This document shows positions 16,088 through 24,988 of a DNA stretch of 64,000 nucleotides, in pieces (the first letter of the stretch is position 1; the number at the start of each line of letters is the position of its first letter). Source of the DNA: SZUA-152 sp964401355 (GTDB taxonomy: Bacteria; Pseudomonadota; Gammaproteobacteria; SZUA-152). The notes under the pieces were generated by a model. That model saw only the letters and a list, made by a program, of their open reading frames with translations, made no database searches and was not told the DNA's origin. A program made the translations under genes and the position numbers. The stretch is taken from NCBI GenBank assembly GCA_964401355.1, contig CAYNYJ010000006.1, positions 4,443 to 68,442 on the forward strand. Direction: 5' to 3'.

Positions 16088-17917
16088 GTGAGATTCAGTC
16101 ACAGACCAAATACCCGCAAGCTGGTACCTGTCACTTACTTTTTTATTTACACTCCATTCACCACAATTATTATTACAACAAGCCATTACAACAGGCCATC
16201 ACCACAACCCTTGCGCACACTCATTCACAAATTCCTACCTGCCGGGCTGTTTCTGCTTTGCCTGCTGGTCTTCGCCCGCGGCCTGACGGGTGAGTTTGTG
16301 ATGGATGACTGGCCAGTCATCAGCGACAACAGCAAGATTACCGACTCTAAATACATCCCCGACTATTTTACCTCCGGCGTTTGGGCCAATACAGACCTGT
16401 CAGAACAAACCGGGATCGGTGGTCACACACTCTACCGGCCGCTGTTTTTACTCACTCTTAACCTGGCCCATCAGCTGTGGGGAGACAACGCACTCGCCTA
16501 TCATGCCCTCAATCTAGGCCTGCACGGCATCAACACCGTCCTGGTGTATTTTCTGATTCTCGGCTTCGGGTCATCGGCATCACGCATGACGGCGGGCATG
16601 GCTGCGGCGATTTTTGCCGTGCACCCGGTACACGTAGAATCTGTCGCCTGGATCGCAGGCATCACCGACCCCTTGGTTTCCCTGTTTTTGCTCAGCGGAT
16701 TTCTGTTGCACCGGCGCTCGCGACGCTCCCAAGCATCAAAACCCGCCAACCTGCTCCTGATAATCGGCGCGCCCCTGTGTTATGCGATGGCCTTGCTATC
16801 CAAAGAAACCGCCATTCTATTTCCACTGCTACTGATGACCTTTGACGCGCTGTTCCAGCGTGCATCGTTGAAAACACCCGCCGTCATTATACAATATGTA
16901 GTGTATGCCGCGCTGCTGGCGATCTACTTTATGTTACGTGCCAACGCATTAGGCTCTGGTTTAACAGAATTGGGGACGGATGGCGTGTGGTCGCGCATGG
17001 ATTTCCAAAACTGGCCGCTGTTACTGGAATTTTCTGCCCACTACGTGCAGTTACTCTTCTTTCCAACGCCACTGGAATATTATTACACCACCCCCAATGT
17101 CAGCAACCTGGCACTCATCGTTGGCGCCACGCTCATTATTGGCGCATGGCTTTATCTGCCCAGAGCCTTGAATAAAGGTCACAAACTGTATGTATTGGCC
17201 GTGGCCTGGGTGACGCTTTTCCTATTGCCTGCACTGCCCATCGCCCTCTTCAGTGAACCGGTATTCGCCATTCGCGTGTTGTACCTGCCTTCGGTTGGCT
17301 TTGTCCTGTTCATCGCGTGGTGGGTTCAGCACTCACAAAAGCTATCAAATACCTTAACTCTGACCGCCAAGACGGTCACCTCCATCATGCTGCTCTGGTT
17401 CATGATGGCCACCCTGATCGAAATCGATGACTGGCAGAACGACACGGTATTTTATATCCAGGCCATGAAAACCAGCCCAGACTCATACAAGCCCATCGCC
17501 GGACTCGCCGCCGTCAAAGAACGCGAAAACAATACCGAATATGCGATTGACCTCTACCTTCGGGCAGCAGAGCTTGCATCCTTGAAATCTGAACAACTGA
17601 ATTTTAAGGACAATGCCGCCCGTCTCTATGGGCAAGCGGGCAACACCGACAAAAGCGAATCGCTTTATCGTGACATTCTTCGCCGTGACCCAAAACGTTC
17701 CTCCGCCTGGGTCGGTCTGGGAAATAACGCCCTGGCACGCCAGCGCTCGCAACAGGCTTTGAGTCACTACCAAAAAGCCTATCAAACCGACCCCCAAAAT
17801 TTCGTTGCCAGCTACAACCTTGCGATGATTTATCAAACTCTGGGCAAATTACAACAAGCCGCCCACTTCCGGAATATTAGCCGTAGACTTCAGCAGAAAG
17901 AACAAAGCAAGCAATAG
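16088..17917 (+). CDS. TMTC-like membrane protein: GT-C type transferase with C-terminal TPR repeats
   Basis: Up to 609 residues. After the first membrane segment comes LTGEFVMDDWPVISDNSKI, the acidic first periplasmic loop (DD motif) seen in GT-C transferases. Many membrane segments follow, with HPVHVESVAWIAGITDPL and SKETAILFPLLL, motifs shared with TMTC/DUF1736 proteins. The last 150 residues are TPR repeats (YRDILRRDPKRSSAWVGLGN, ALSHYQKAYQTDPQNFVASY). Such proteins move sugars from lipid carriers to proteins or glycans. The true start is unclear: the first 40 residues look unlike a conserved start, and a TTG at 16211 in frame would begin LRTLIHKFLPAG. It may glycosylate a surface protein, but the substrate cannot be read from sequence. 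Confidence 0.75.
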   Translation: MRFSHRPNTRKLVPVTYFFIYTPFTTIIITTSHYNRPSPQPLRTLIHKFLPAGLFLLCLLVFARGLTGEFVMDDWPVISDNSKITDSKYIPDYFTSGVWANTDLSEQTGIGGHTLYRPLFLLTLNLAHQLWGDNALAYHALNLGLHGINTVLVYFLILGFGSSASRMTAGMAAAIFAVHPVHVESVAWIAGITDPLVSLFLLSGFLLHRRSRRSQASKPANLLLIIGAPLCYAMALLSKETAILFPLLLMTFDALFQRASLKTPAVIIQYVVYAALLAIYFMLRANALGSGLTELGTDGVWSRMDFQNWPLLLEFSAHYVQLLFFPTPLEYYYTTPNVSNLALIVGATLIIGAWLYLPRALNKGHKLYVLAVAWVTLFLLPALPIALFSEPVFAIRVLYLPSVGFVLFIAWWVQHSQKLSNTLTLTAKTVTSIMLLWFMMATLIEIDDWQNDTVFYIQAMKTSPDSYKPIAGLAAVKERENNTEYAIDLYLRAAELASLKSEQLNFKDNAARLYGQAGNTDKSESLYRDILRRDPKRSSAWVGLGNNALARQRSQQALSHYQKAYQTDPQNFVASYNLAMIYQTLGKLQQAAHFRNISRRLQQKEQSKQ

Positions 17918-18107
17918 TCATCAACAGGAAAGCCAGAACCCCGGGGGTCGTATGCGGTATTGTTGTCACCGCGAAAATAACACGTTTAATATTCCCATCA
18001 TGGTACGGCGAGGGCTTGCTCGCCGGTGCTGGCGAGCAGGATACGGCAGCCCAGTTTTCCTAAATAAATTGAGAATTACAGGCAAACAACTTCCGAAGTA
18101 TTTCGCG
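17918..18107. repeat. Short intergenic region with GGCGAG palindrome
   Basis: GGCGAG...CTCGCC (18007-18024) forms a hairpin and GGCGAGCAGGA repeats just downstream. It resembles the REP-type palindromes that mention GGCGAGCAAGCTCGCC in other Gammaproteobacteria. It lies between two convergent genes and may end transcripts from both sides. Confidence 0.45.
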
Positions 18108-19082
18108 CTATTTACCCGCTTTTGACGACTGATAATCCTTCACCAAATACAATGGCCGCCCTTTTGTTTCATCAAACATGCGGCCCAGATATTCTCCAAT
18201 CACACCCAAAGCCATCAATTGAATGCCCCCGAGAAAAAGTACAACGACCAGCAGTGACGGATAACCCGGAACCGGGTTTCCAAAAAACAAGGTCTTTATG
18301 ACAATAAACACACCAAATAGAAAAGCGCCCAATGCGGTCAGGGAGCCAATATAGGTGGCCACTTTGAGAGGAGTGGTACTAAACGAGGTAACACCCTCAA
18401 TCGCGAAGTTCCACAAACTGACATAACTCCACTTGGTTTCTCCACCATAACGGGCATCACGTTTATACGGCAGCGCCTTTTGAGGATAGCCGATCCAGGC
18501 GAACAGACCTTTCATGAATCGATGCTGCTCACGTAGCCCTGACAATGCATCGACAGCACGTCGGCTCAGCAGACGAAAATCGCCAGCATCCGGCGGAATC
18601 TTTACTCGACTCAGTTTTTGAATTACTCGATAAAAAATGTGTGCCGTGGCCTTTTTAAAGACAGATTCACCGGCACGTGAGGTGCGCTGCGCGTACACCA
18701 TGTCATAGCCTAAGCGCCAATGGGTGATCATTTCCGGAATCAATTCTGGCGGGTCTTGCAGATCCGCATCAATCAGTACCACCGCATCGCCATGCGCATG
18801 ATCCATGCCCGCCGTCATCGCAATTTCCTTGCCGAAGTTTCGACTGAGGTCCAACATTACAATACGATCATCTTTTTCCTGGAGTTGATGTATCACGTTC
18901 GAACTACCATCGGTGCTGCCATCGTTAACGTAGACCACCTCGGCTTGCATCGTTAAATCATCCAACACCCTGGCAAGGCGACGATGAAATTCCGGCAACA
19001 CTTCTTCTTCGTTGTAGACGGGCACAACAATAGTGAGTTTCAATTCACTCATTTCTGTTGGCTTTAGCGGATTTTTTTCCAT
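18108..19082 (-). CDS. Family 2 glycosyltransferase, GtrB/dolichol-phosphate mannosyltransferase type
   Basis: A 324-residue protein that should load a sugar from a nucleotide donor onto polyprenyl phosphate on the inner face of the membrane. LTIVVPVYNEEEVLPEFHRR opens the GT-A domain; NDGSTDGS and the metal motif DADLQDPPELI follow, then the FRLLSRRAVDAL and EQHRFMKGLFAWIGY stretch typical of GtrB. Two membrane segments end the chain (about 235-300), with the GEYLGRMFDETKGRPLY signature. Base 19052 (MSELKLTIVV) is an alternative start. The GtrA flippase gene is immediately upstream, a classic pair. Confidence 0.93.
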   Translation of the reverse strand: MEKNPLKPTEMSELKLTIVVPVYNEEEVLPEFHRRLARVLDDLTMQAEVVYVNDGSTDGSSNVIHQLQEKDDRIVMLDLSRNFGKEIAMTAGMDHAHGDAVVLIDADLQDPPELIPEMITHWRLGYDMVYAQRTSRAGESVFKKATAHIFYRVIQKLSRVKIPPDAGDFRLLSRRAVDALSGLREQHRFMKGLFAWIGYPQKALPYKRDARYGGETKWSYVSLWNFAIEGVTSFSTTPLKVATYIGSLTALGAFLFGVFIVIKTLFFGNPVPGYPSLLVVVLFLGGIQLMALGVIGEYLGRMFDETKGRPLYLVKDYQSSKAGK

Positions 19083-19112
19083 TCTTTGTACGCCTACTTG
19101 TTTTATTAGCGT

Positions 19113-19490
19113 TTACGATTTGATGTTAAACACCCACACCTTACTCAACACAAAGGTCATCGTCGGCACCATTAACACCACTAACAACAGGGCATAACCA
19201 TACCAGTAGCCTGCCACATCAACCACTGCATAAGTAACAGCCAAATTAAACAACAGGCCCAATACCGCCACCAATGCAAAACGAGGCAACATTACCCGAT
19301 GCGGGCCCGCCACCGAAAACGTCCAGTGGTAATTCATGCCGTACGAAACCAACAGCGCAACAATAAACGCAATGCCCGCCGCGGGTACTGCACGTACCGC
19401 CAACCATTCAACCAGCACCACAAACGTACTCACATGCACGGCCGTGGCCAGTCCACCGCTAATCGCAAAACGCAGCACCTTACCCATCAC
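19113..19490 (-). CDS. GtrA family membrane protein (polyprenyl-sugar flippase)
   Basis: A 125-residue protein with four membrane segments: FAISGGLATAVHVSTFVVL, AVPAAGIAFIVALLVSYGMN, YHWTF as the conserved turn, MLPRFALVAVLGLLFNLAV, and a last segment ending in KVWVFN. The pattern YxxNyxWTF and the final VWVF identify GtrA/DUF2062-type flippases, which turn lipid-linked sugars to the outside. It lies between the methyltransferase and the GT2 gene in one minus-strand run. Confidence 0.9.
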   Translation of the reverse strand: MMGKVLRFAISGGLATAVHVSTFVVLVEWLAVRAVPAAGIAFIVALLVSYGMNYHWTFSVAGPHRVMLPRFALVAVLGLLFNLAVTYAVVDVAGYWYGYALLLVVLMVPTMTFVLSKVWVFNIKS

Positions 19491-19500
19491 AGGGTTCCCA

Positions 19501-20238
19501 TCAGCGCGGCAATTTTCTGGCTATGGCCAATAATGAAATGCCAAAGGGTAATGTCATGTGGCGCAGCAAATGACGTTCACTGGCGAACACCATTGCCAAT
19601 AATGCATTAAGGGGTGCGGGCGGCAACGCAAGCTCGGTGCCGGCACGCCCCTTTGGCAGACATTTGCGTACCAGTCGCACCAAGACCGCGGGGGGAAACA
19701 ACCAGCTATTACAATAACTTAATGTAGTAACCTCAAAGCCCGCGCCTTGTAATAAATCACGTAACGGCTTTCCACGATAGCGCCGCTGATGATGATGCGC
19801 TTCATCGTGCGGCCCCCACAAAAAGGGAAAGGCGGGGACGGTAATTAACACCTGACCATTTGGCGCTAACAGTTTGTTAACCGCATTCAAGGTGGCTCGA
19901 TCATCATCAATGTGTTCAAGCACATCCAGCAGAGTGACGCAGTCAAACGATGCCTCTGCCAACGGCAAGGCGTCTGGCAATTTTCCGCGAATCACCGGAG
20001 CGATTCCACGCTCACGCGCCAATTGTGCCGCCTGCTCATCCAGTTCAACGCCTAGCACTTCACCGAATTGCGACAGCATGGCCAGGTTGCCGCCCGTGCC
20101 ACAACCCAAGTCGAGAATTTTTGCCTGCTCAGGCAAAGCACCCGCTTGCAATTGCGCAGCGACGATCGCTCGCCGCCCCTTGAACCACCAGTGACGGTCT
20201 TCCAGCTCTCGCATTTGTTGATAAAGGCTGGCATCCAT
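19501..20238 (-). CDS. Class I SAM-dependent methyltransferase
   Basis: About 245 residues. MDASLYQQMRELEDRHWWFK is the usual opening of this group, found in glycan loci. The SAM motif is ILDLGCGTGGNLAML, followed by GVELDEQAAQLAR and LLDVLEHIDDD (motif post II). DEAHHHQRRYRGKPLRDLL is also typical. An upstream start at 20268 is possible, but it would overlap the preceding gene by 26 bp; the ATG at 20238 is preferred. It probably methylates a glycan or lipid intermediate, judged from its neighbours only. Confidence 0.85.
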   Translation of the reverse strand: MDASLYQQMRELEDRHWWFKGRRAIVAAQLQAGALPEQAKILDLGCGTGGNLAMLSQFGEVLGVELDEQAAQLARERGIAPVIRGKLPDALPLAEASFDCVTLLDVLEHIDDDRATLNAVNKLLAPNGQVLITVPAFPFLWGPHDEAHHHQRRYRGKPLRDLLQGAGFEVTTLSYCNSWLFPPAVLVRLVRKCLPKGRAGTELALPPAPLNALLAMVFASERHLLRHMTLPFGISLLAIARKLPR

Positions 20239-20242
20239 ATTG

Positions 20243-21787
20243 CTAGCCTTTTCTCTCATCACGCACAAACACTACACCCCTAACATCACGATACACCAAC
20301 AGCCACTCTGGGCGTGTACGCAAATAATCAATCAGGGGGTAATGCTGCGGATCATAACGTCCGTGGTAAGGCATCATCACCAGTTGAAAATTCTCTCGTT
20401 CGAACAACTGCAACCCGAGCGGCGAGGCCCACAAAATATTCGTATAAGGCGGAAAACGTGTTTGATCAAGCATACGTCCATCAATATACATTTTAACCTG
20501 TGGCGACAAGCGCCACAGCAAATAGCCTCCCCACTCCATGTTATTGAAACTGCGTCCTCGCAGGCCATTTTCCATTACAAAATCAGCCATCGCAACCGGA
20601 TAAAGCTGCTCAAGGAAACCGCCGCGAAACAATTTTTCCCGCACCACTCCCATCACCAAAAAACCCACCAACACCATCACTAGAAAACCACTGCCAATGT
20701 TCATCGTACGCGAACGAAATGACCCTCGACTGGCAACAAGCCCGTGCAAACCCAACATCACATAGGGCGCCGCAATCACCAAAAAGAAAATAAAATAACG
20801 GTACGAAGAGACACTGATTGCCGCTAAAAACAGCAGCACTGCCAAAGGCACCCAACGCCGCTGCCGCGCCAACATCACCGCTGCCACCGTTGCCAACAAA
20901 TAATAAAGTGCCACCCATAACTGTGGCCACACATGCCCCAAGGTATAAAGTTGAAAGGCGCTGATGTACTCGGAGGTGCGCGATTGCAACACACTACCTT
21001 CGAGATTGAATAAATACACATAGGTTTGGATGCCATTGGGTGTCGCCAGCGAAGCCAATACCACCGCAAAACTCGCCAGACACCAGCAGATTTTTTCACG
21101 CTGCGAACAACGCGAATCGAACAGCTTTAAAACGCTCCACAGCCCCAGCAGCGCAACCCCCAACAACACCCCACCGTGACTGTTGGCCCACAACACCGTG
21201 ATGACCGGCAGAACCATCAGCCAACGTTTACCGCTCACTCTGTCGATAGAATGTTGCACATGATCCAGCACCGTAAAAAACAACGCCGCAAACAGGAAGG
21301 ATAATAATTGCGGACGCTCACCGCCGAAATTGGTCACCAATAAACCCACCAAGGCCAACACTGGCCACAACACCAGCGACCTCACTTCCAGCAATCGCGC
21401 ACGCCACACCACCAAACCGATACAGCCCAGTAACACCAACACCCGAAAGGCGATGACTGCATTGACGCCGCCAACCTCAAATAACCTGAACAACACCACC
21501 TGCCCCAACCACTGGCCTTTGAGCACTGTGTCATTACGCACCGCATCCGTGGCAGGAAATACCCCAAAAGGATCAACAGAAGGCAGGCCGTTTTGCACAA
21601 TTTCACGACCGCTGGCAATGTGCCACCAGAAATCACTGTCCCACAGCGGAATCGCGTAATAGCTGGCGCAAACCAGGAAAAACAGCAACAGGCTCAGATA
21701 AAACAGCCGGGAAGAAAGCCTCGTCACAGGGTCGTTTGAATCATGCCCAGATTGATACTGACTGCTAATAGTCTGCCCCTTACCCAC
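20243..21787 (-). CDS. Polytopic membrane protein, GT-C transferase-like
   Basis: A 514-residue protein with about ten membrane segments. After the first segment comes IPLWDSDFWWHIASGREIV, an acidic loop followed by DFWWHIASG, typical of large bacterial membrane proteins of the lipid-sugar transferase class (GT-C fold). GGERPQLLSFLFAALFF and VITVLWANSHGGVLLGVALL recur in these proteins. The C-terminal 100 residues form a periplasmic domain (NNMEWGGYLLWRLSPQVKMYIDGR). It heads the minus-strand run with the methyltransferase, GtrA and GT2 genes. The exact reaction is unknown. Confidence 0.75.
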   Translation of the reverse strand: MGKGQTISSQYQSGHDSNDPVTRLSSRLFYLSLLLFFLVCASYYAIPLWDSDFWWHIASGREIVQNGLPSVDPFGVFPATDAVRNDTVLKGQWLGQVVLFRLFEVGGVNAVIAFRVLVLLGCIGLVVWRARLLEVRSLVLWPVLALVGLLVTNFGGERPQLLSFLFAALFFTVLDHVQHSIDRVSGKRWLMVLPVITVLWANSHGGVLLGVALLGLWSVLKLFDSRCSQREKICWCLASFAVVLASLATPNGIQTYVYLFNLEGSVLQSRTSEYISAFQLYTLGHVWPQLWVALYYLLATVAAVMLARQRRWVPLAVLLFLAAISVSSYRYFIFFLVIAAPYVMLGLHGLVASRGSFRSRTMNIGSGFLVMVLVGFLVMGVVREKLFRGGFLEQLYPVAMADFVMENGLRGRSFNNMEWGGYLLWRLSPQVKMYIDGRMLDQTRFPPYTNILWASPLGLQLFERENFQLVMMPYHGRYDPQHYPLIDYLRTRPEWLLVYRDVRGVVFVRDERKG

Positions 21788-21861
21788 TGCCGATTGGTTT
21801 GGTTCTCCCCCCCAACCTCCCGGACACTTAGTTAAGAGTAGCTTGGGTGGTTTTCTCTAGT

Positions 21862-23043
21862 TTACGCTGTTTGGAAAATCGAGGGAGAACCACATGAACA
21901 ACGCACGCTAATCACACTGATGTCATCTTGCGCAGGCTGGCCCTGCAAGTATTCCTGCAAGGCCTCTGCCACAGAGAGACACACACTTTGATCCTGGCGA
22001 CAAGCCAGGGATTCGGCTAAGCGCTCTTCGCCAAAAGGCTGTCCTGCATAATTCAGCGCGTCGATTGCGCCATCGGAACAGACCAGCAGTTCTCCACCGG
22101 TCTGCCATTGATAAATCTGGGTCTGCGGTTCAAAACTTTCTTCTGGCACAACTCCTAGCGGTGCGGCATTGGATTCGAACCGATGCACGATGTTTCGCTC
22201 TTTATCCACGAATAACGCATCAGGAGCACTGCCATTCCAAATTTCAATCAGACGATTGCGCGCATCCACCATAATCAGGGTTGCAGCCACAAAGCGGTCA
22301 CGCGGCATCAATACTCGCAACTGGCTATTCATTGAGGTCACGATGCGGCTCAATGAATAACCACGAGATGTCATGTGATAAAAGGTCTGAGACACGGGAA
22401 TTTCCATCATTGCCGCCAACAGCCCGTGGCCGGTGGCATCGGCCACCATCACGTACAGCCGGTCGTCCCCACCACGATAAGCAGCCACCAAATCACCATT
22501 CATGCGTTCCGCGGGTAACAGCCAACTATCCAGATATTCGTCAGATAAATCACTGGCGCGGGTCATGCGTTCTATTAAGACATTACCCAGCACTTTTTCT
22601 TCTTCGGCTTTGGCTTGATACGTAGCCAGCTCTTTTGCTTGCGTCGTCATAGCCACTTGCATGGCAATAATACGCTGCATGGCTTTAATTTTGGCTTCAA
22701 GCATGCGCATGTTAAGCGGTTTGGTGAGGTAGTCATCAGCCCCAGCCTCTAGCCCCATCACCTGATCATCAATGCAGGCCTTGGCGCTCATAAAAATAAT
22801 CGGAATCCAGTGGTCTCCACTGCGGCGACGAATTTCCCGAGTGGCATCATAACCGCCCATCACGGGCATCATTACATCCATCAGAATCAGGTCCGGCTGC
22901 TCACTTTCAAAACGTTCAAGCGCTTGCTGACCATTGCTCGCGACAATTATTTCATACCCCTGTTTGCAAAAAAACCGACTCAGCAAACTAAGGTTGATTT
23001 CCGTGTCATCAACCGCCAGAATTTTTAGTGGTTTAGTTTCCAT
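21862..23043 (-). CDS. Response regulator with PP2C-type (SpoIIE/RsbU) phosphatase output
   Basis: A 393-residue protein. The receiver domain (about 5-125) has the acidic pair DD at 12-13, the phosphorylated aspartate D56 in LILMDVMMP and the lysine in YLTKPLN. A coiled coil (about 128-160) leads to the PP2C domain with GDLVAAYRGGDDRLYVMVAD and ATGHGLLAAMMEIPVSQTFY, DRFVAATLIMVD and LLVCSDGAIDALN, all metal-site motifs. Proteins of this build dephosphorylate an anti-sigma-factor antagonist (STAS protein). Neither a kinase/STAS partner nor a cognate histidine kinase is adjacent, except pilS on the opposite strand, which has its own regulator. Confidence 0.93.
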   Translation of the reverse strand: METKPLKILAVDDTEINLSLLSRFFCKQGYEIIVASNGQQALERFESEQPDLILMDVMMPVMGGYDATREIRRRSGDHWIPIIFMSAKACIDDQVMGLEAGADDYLTKPLNMRMLEAKIKAMQRIIAMQVAMTTQAKELATYQAKAEEEKVLGNVLIERMTRASDLSDEYLDSWLLPAERMNGDLVAAYRGGDDRLYVMVADATGHGLLAAMMEIPVSQTFYHMTSRGYSLSRIVTSMNSQLRVLMPRDRFVAATLIMVDARNRLIEIWNGSAPDALFVDKERNIVHRFESNAAPLGVVPEESFEPQTQIYQWQTGGELLVCSDGAIDALNYAGQPFGEERLAESLACRQDQSVCLSVAEALQEYLQGQPAQDDISVISVRCSCGSPSIFQTA

Positions 23044-23092
23044 TCGATTTATCCATCATCGAAACACACCTCGCATTTTCCGTAATGCTAAA

Positions 23093-23115
23093 AAATCTCT
23101 GATCTATCCATGAAT
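23093..23115. repeat. Solo end of the 125-bp miniature element family
   Basis: TCTCTGATCTATCCATGAA nearly repeats CCTCTGATCTATTCATGAA of the element at 4138-4262. I find no matching opposite end nearby, so this is probably a decayed copy. It lies between the divergently transcribed response-regulator and pilS genes. Confidence 0.5.
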
Positions 23116-23314
23116 CCACCCTTTACTCCGGCACCAACTAAAACACTTAATGGTAGTCACTGTAGGTCACATATGCCTAAAACTGAAACTTTCTAGCTCA
23201 ATGACCGCTACTCCTATGGTATGAACGTGTAGTATGAACATGTCACACAAACAGATAATACGAGCTGTCACCAATGCTCGGCCCATTACTCCACTAACAT
23301 AGAAGTCGTGAACT

Positions 23315-24988
23315 GTGCCCTCATCGAATTTTTTCAGCGCCGAGACGAGCACCCTGCCCAGCATTGATAGTGATCGCGCCTGGCGTCCACTGCACTATCT
23401 CAACCTCTACCGGATCACTCTGGCCGCGCTGTTTGTCAGCGCCATTTATGCAAAAACCAACTTGCCGGTGCTGGGCAGCGCTAACCAAACCCTGTTCCAA
23501 ACCGTCAGCTTTATTTACCTGGGCGTGGCGCTGGCTGCCAGCTTTGCCATCCGCTTTCGCTGGATGAATTTCCGCCTTTTCACTTACGGCCTGGTGGTCT
23601 TCGACATTCTGGCATTGACCCTGATCATGCGCGCCAGCGGCGGCATCGAGACCGGCCTGGGCATGTTGCTGGTTGTCGCCATCGCCGGTAATAGCCTGCT
23701 ACTCAGCAGCCGGGCCGCCAACCTGTTTGCGGCCATCGCGGCCATCGCCATGCTGGGTGAACAGGTCCTGGCACAACAATATCCGGGGGTCACCGCCAAT
23801 TTCACTCAGGCCGGCATCCTCGGGGCGACCTTGTTTGCCACCGCTTTTTTGGCCCACGTATTGTCATCACGGGTACGCGAGAGCGAGGCCTTGGCGGCAC
23901 AGCGGGGTGTTGACCTGGCCAATCTCGCCCAGCTCAATCAACACGTTTTGCAACGCATGCAATCCGGCATTGTGGTGGTCGATGCCAACGTTCATGTGCG
24001 CCTCATGAACGAATCGGCCTGGTTCATGCTGGGGCTACCGACCATGGGCAATAGCATCAACAAGAGTCTGAAAATCATCTCCCCGGAACTGGCCGAGCAA
24101 CTGATCGACTGGCGCCGTGGCGGCCTGTCGGAGCCGCGCATGTTTCGGCCCGGCGGTGGCTCGGTGGAACTGCTGCCCAAGATGACGGCATTAGGCAGCG
24201 AGGCCCGCGCCGGCACCCTGATTTTTCTCGAAGACACCGCGCGCATGGCCCAACAGGCCCAACAATTAAAACTGGCCTCGCTGGGTCGTCTCACCGCCAG
24301 CATCGCCCACGAAATCCGTAACCCGCTCGGCGCCATCAGCCACGCCGAGCAACTACTGACAGAAATGGTGGATGACAACCCCTCAGACGCTTCATCAGGA
24401 AAGCGCCTACTGGAAATCATCCACACCAACAGCGCACGGGTGAACGACATCATCGAAAACGTATTGCAACTGAGTCGCCGCGACCACTCGATGCCGGAAA
24501 CCATTATGCTGAAACCGTGGCTGGAAATTTTCGTCAACGAATTTACCCAAAGCCAGGGCTGTGGCCCGGCGGACATCAGCCTGCATGTCGAGCGCGACGA
24601 CATCAGCGCCCACATGGACGCCTCCCAATTACATCAAGTGTTGTGGAACTTATGTCAAAACGGCCTACACCACAGCCAAGGTTACCCACTGCAACCCCGG
24701 TTGAAACTACATTGCGGCCAGTCACCCAAATCCCGACACGCGTTTATCGATGTCATCGACCAAGGGCCGGGGGTTCCGCCCGATATGGTACAAACCATCT
24801 TCGAACCTTTTTTCACCACCGAAAACAAAGGCTCCGGTCTGGGCCTGTACATCGCCCGCGAACTCTGTGAAAGCAATCAGGCACGGCTCAATTATCTGGC
24901 GATACCCACCGGTGGTGCCTGTTTTCGGTTAGAATTTGCCGACCCATCATCCTCCACAAAACCCGCCATGGCAGCGAATAACCCATGA
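23315..24988 (+). CDS. pilS: Sensor histidine kinase PilS
   Basis: A 557-residue kinase that controls pilin transcription together with PilR. Six membrane segments fill residues 30-190 (YRITLAALFVSAIY and others), a PAS domain follows (HVLQRMQSGIVVVDANVHVR), then the dimerisation domain with the phosphorylated histidine H332 in ASIAHEIRNPLGAISHAEQL, and the ATPase domain with NLCQNGLHHS (N box), DQGPGVP and ENKGSGLGLYIARELCE. The GTG at 23315 is the start that keeps the whole N-terminus. The stop overlaps pilR by 4 bp. Confidence 0.95.
   Translation: MPSSNFFSAETSTLPSIDSDRAWRPLHYLNLYRITLAALFVSAIYAKTNLPVLGSANQTLFQTVSFIYLGVALAASFAIRFRWMNFRLFTYGLVVFDILALTLIMRASGGIETGLGMLLVVAIAGNSLLLSSRAANLFAAIAAIAMLGEQVLAQQYPGVTANFTQAGILGATLFATAFLAHVLSSRVRESEALAAQRGVDLANLAQLNQHVLQRMQSGIVVVDANVHVRLMNESAWFMLGLPTMGNSINKSLKIISPELAEQLIDWRRGGLSEPRMFRPGGGSVELLPKMTALGSEARAGTLIFLEDTARMAQQAQQLKLASLGRLTASIAHEIRNPLGAISHAEQLLTEMVDDNPSDASSGKRLLEIIHTNSARVNDIIENVLQLSRRDHSMPETIMLKPWLEIFVNEFTQSQGCGPADISLHVERDDISAHMDASQLHQVLWNLCQNGLHHSQGYPLQPRLKLHCGQSPKSRHAFIDVIDQGPGVPPDMVQTIFEPFFTTENKGSGLGLYIARELCESNQARLNYLAIPTGGACFRLEFADPSSSTKPAMAANNP

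Noticed and set aside
22160..22195. GGATTCGAACC, like the T-loop of a tRNA on the minus strand
   Set aside because: It lies in the PP2C domain coding region and no acceptor stem or anticodon arm surrounds it.
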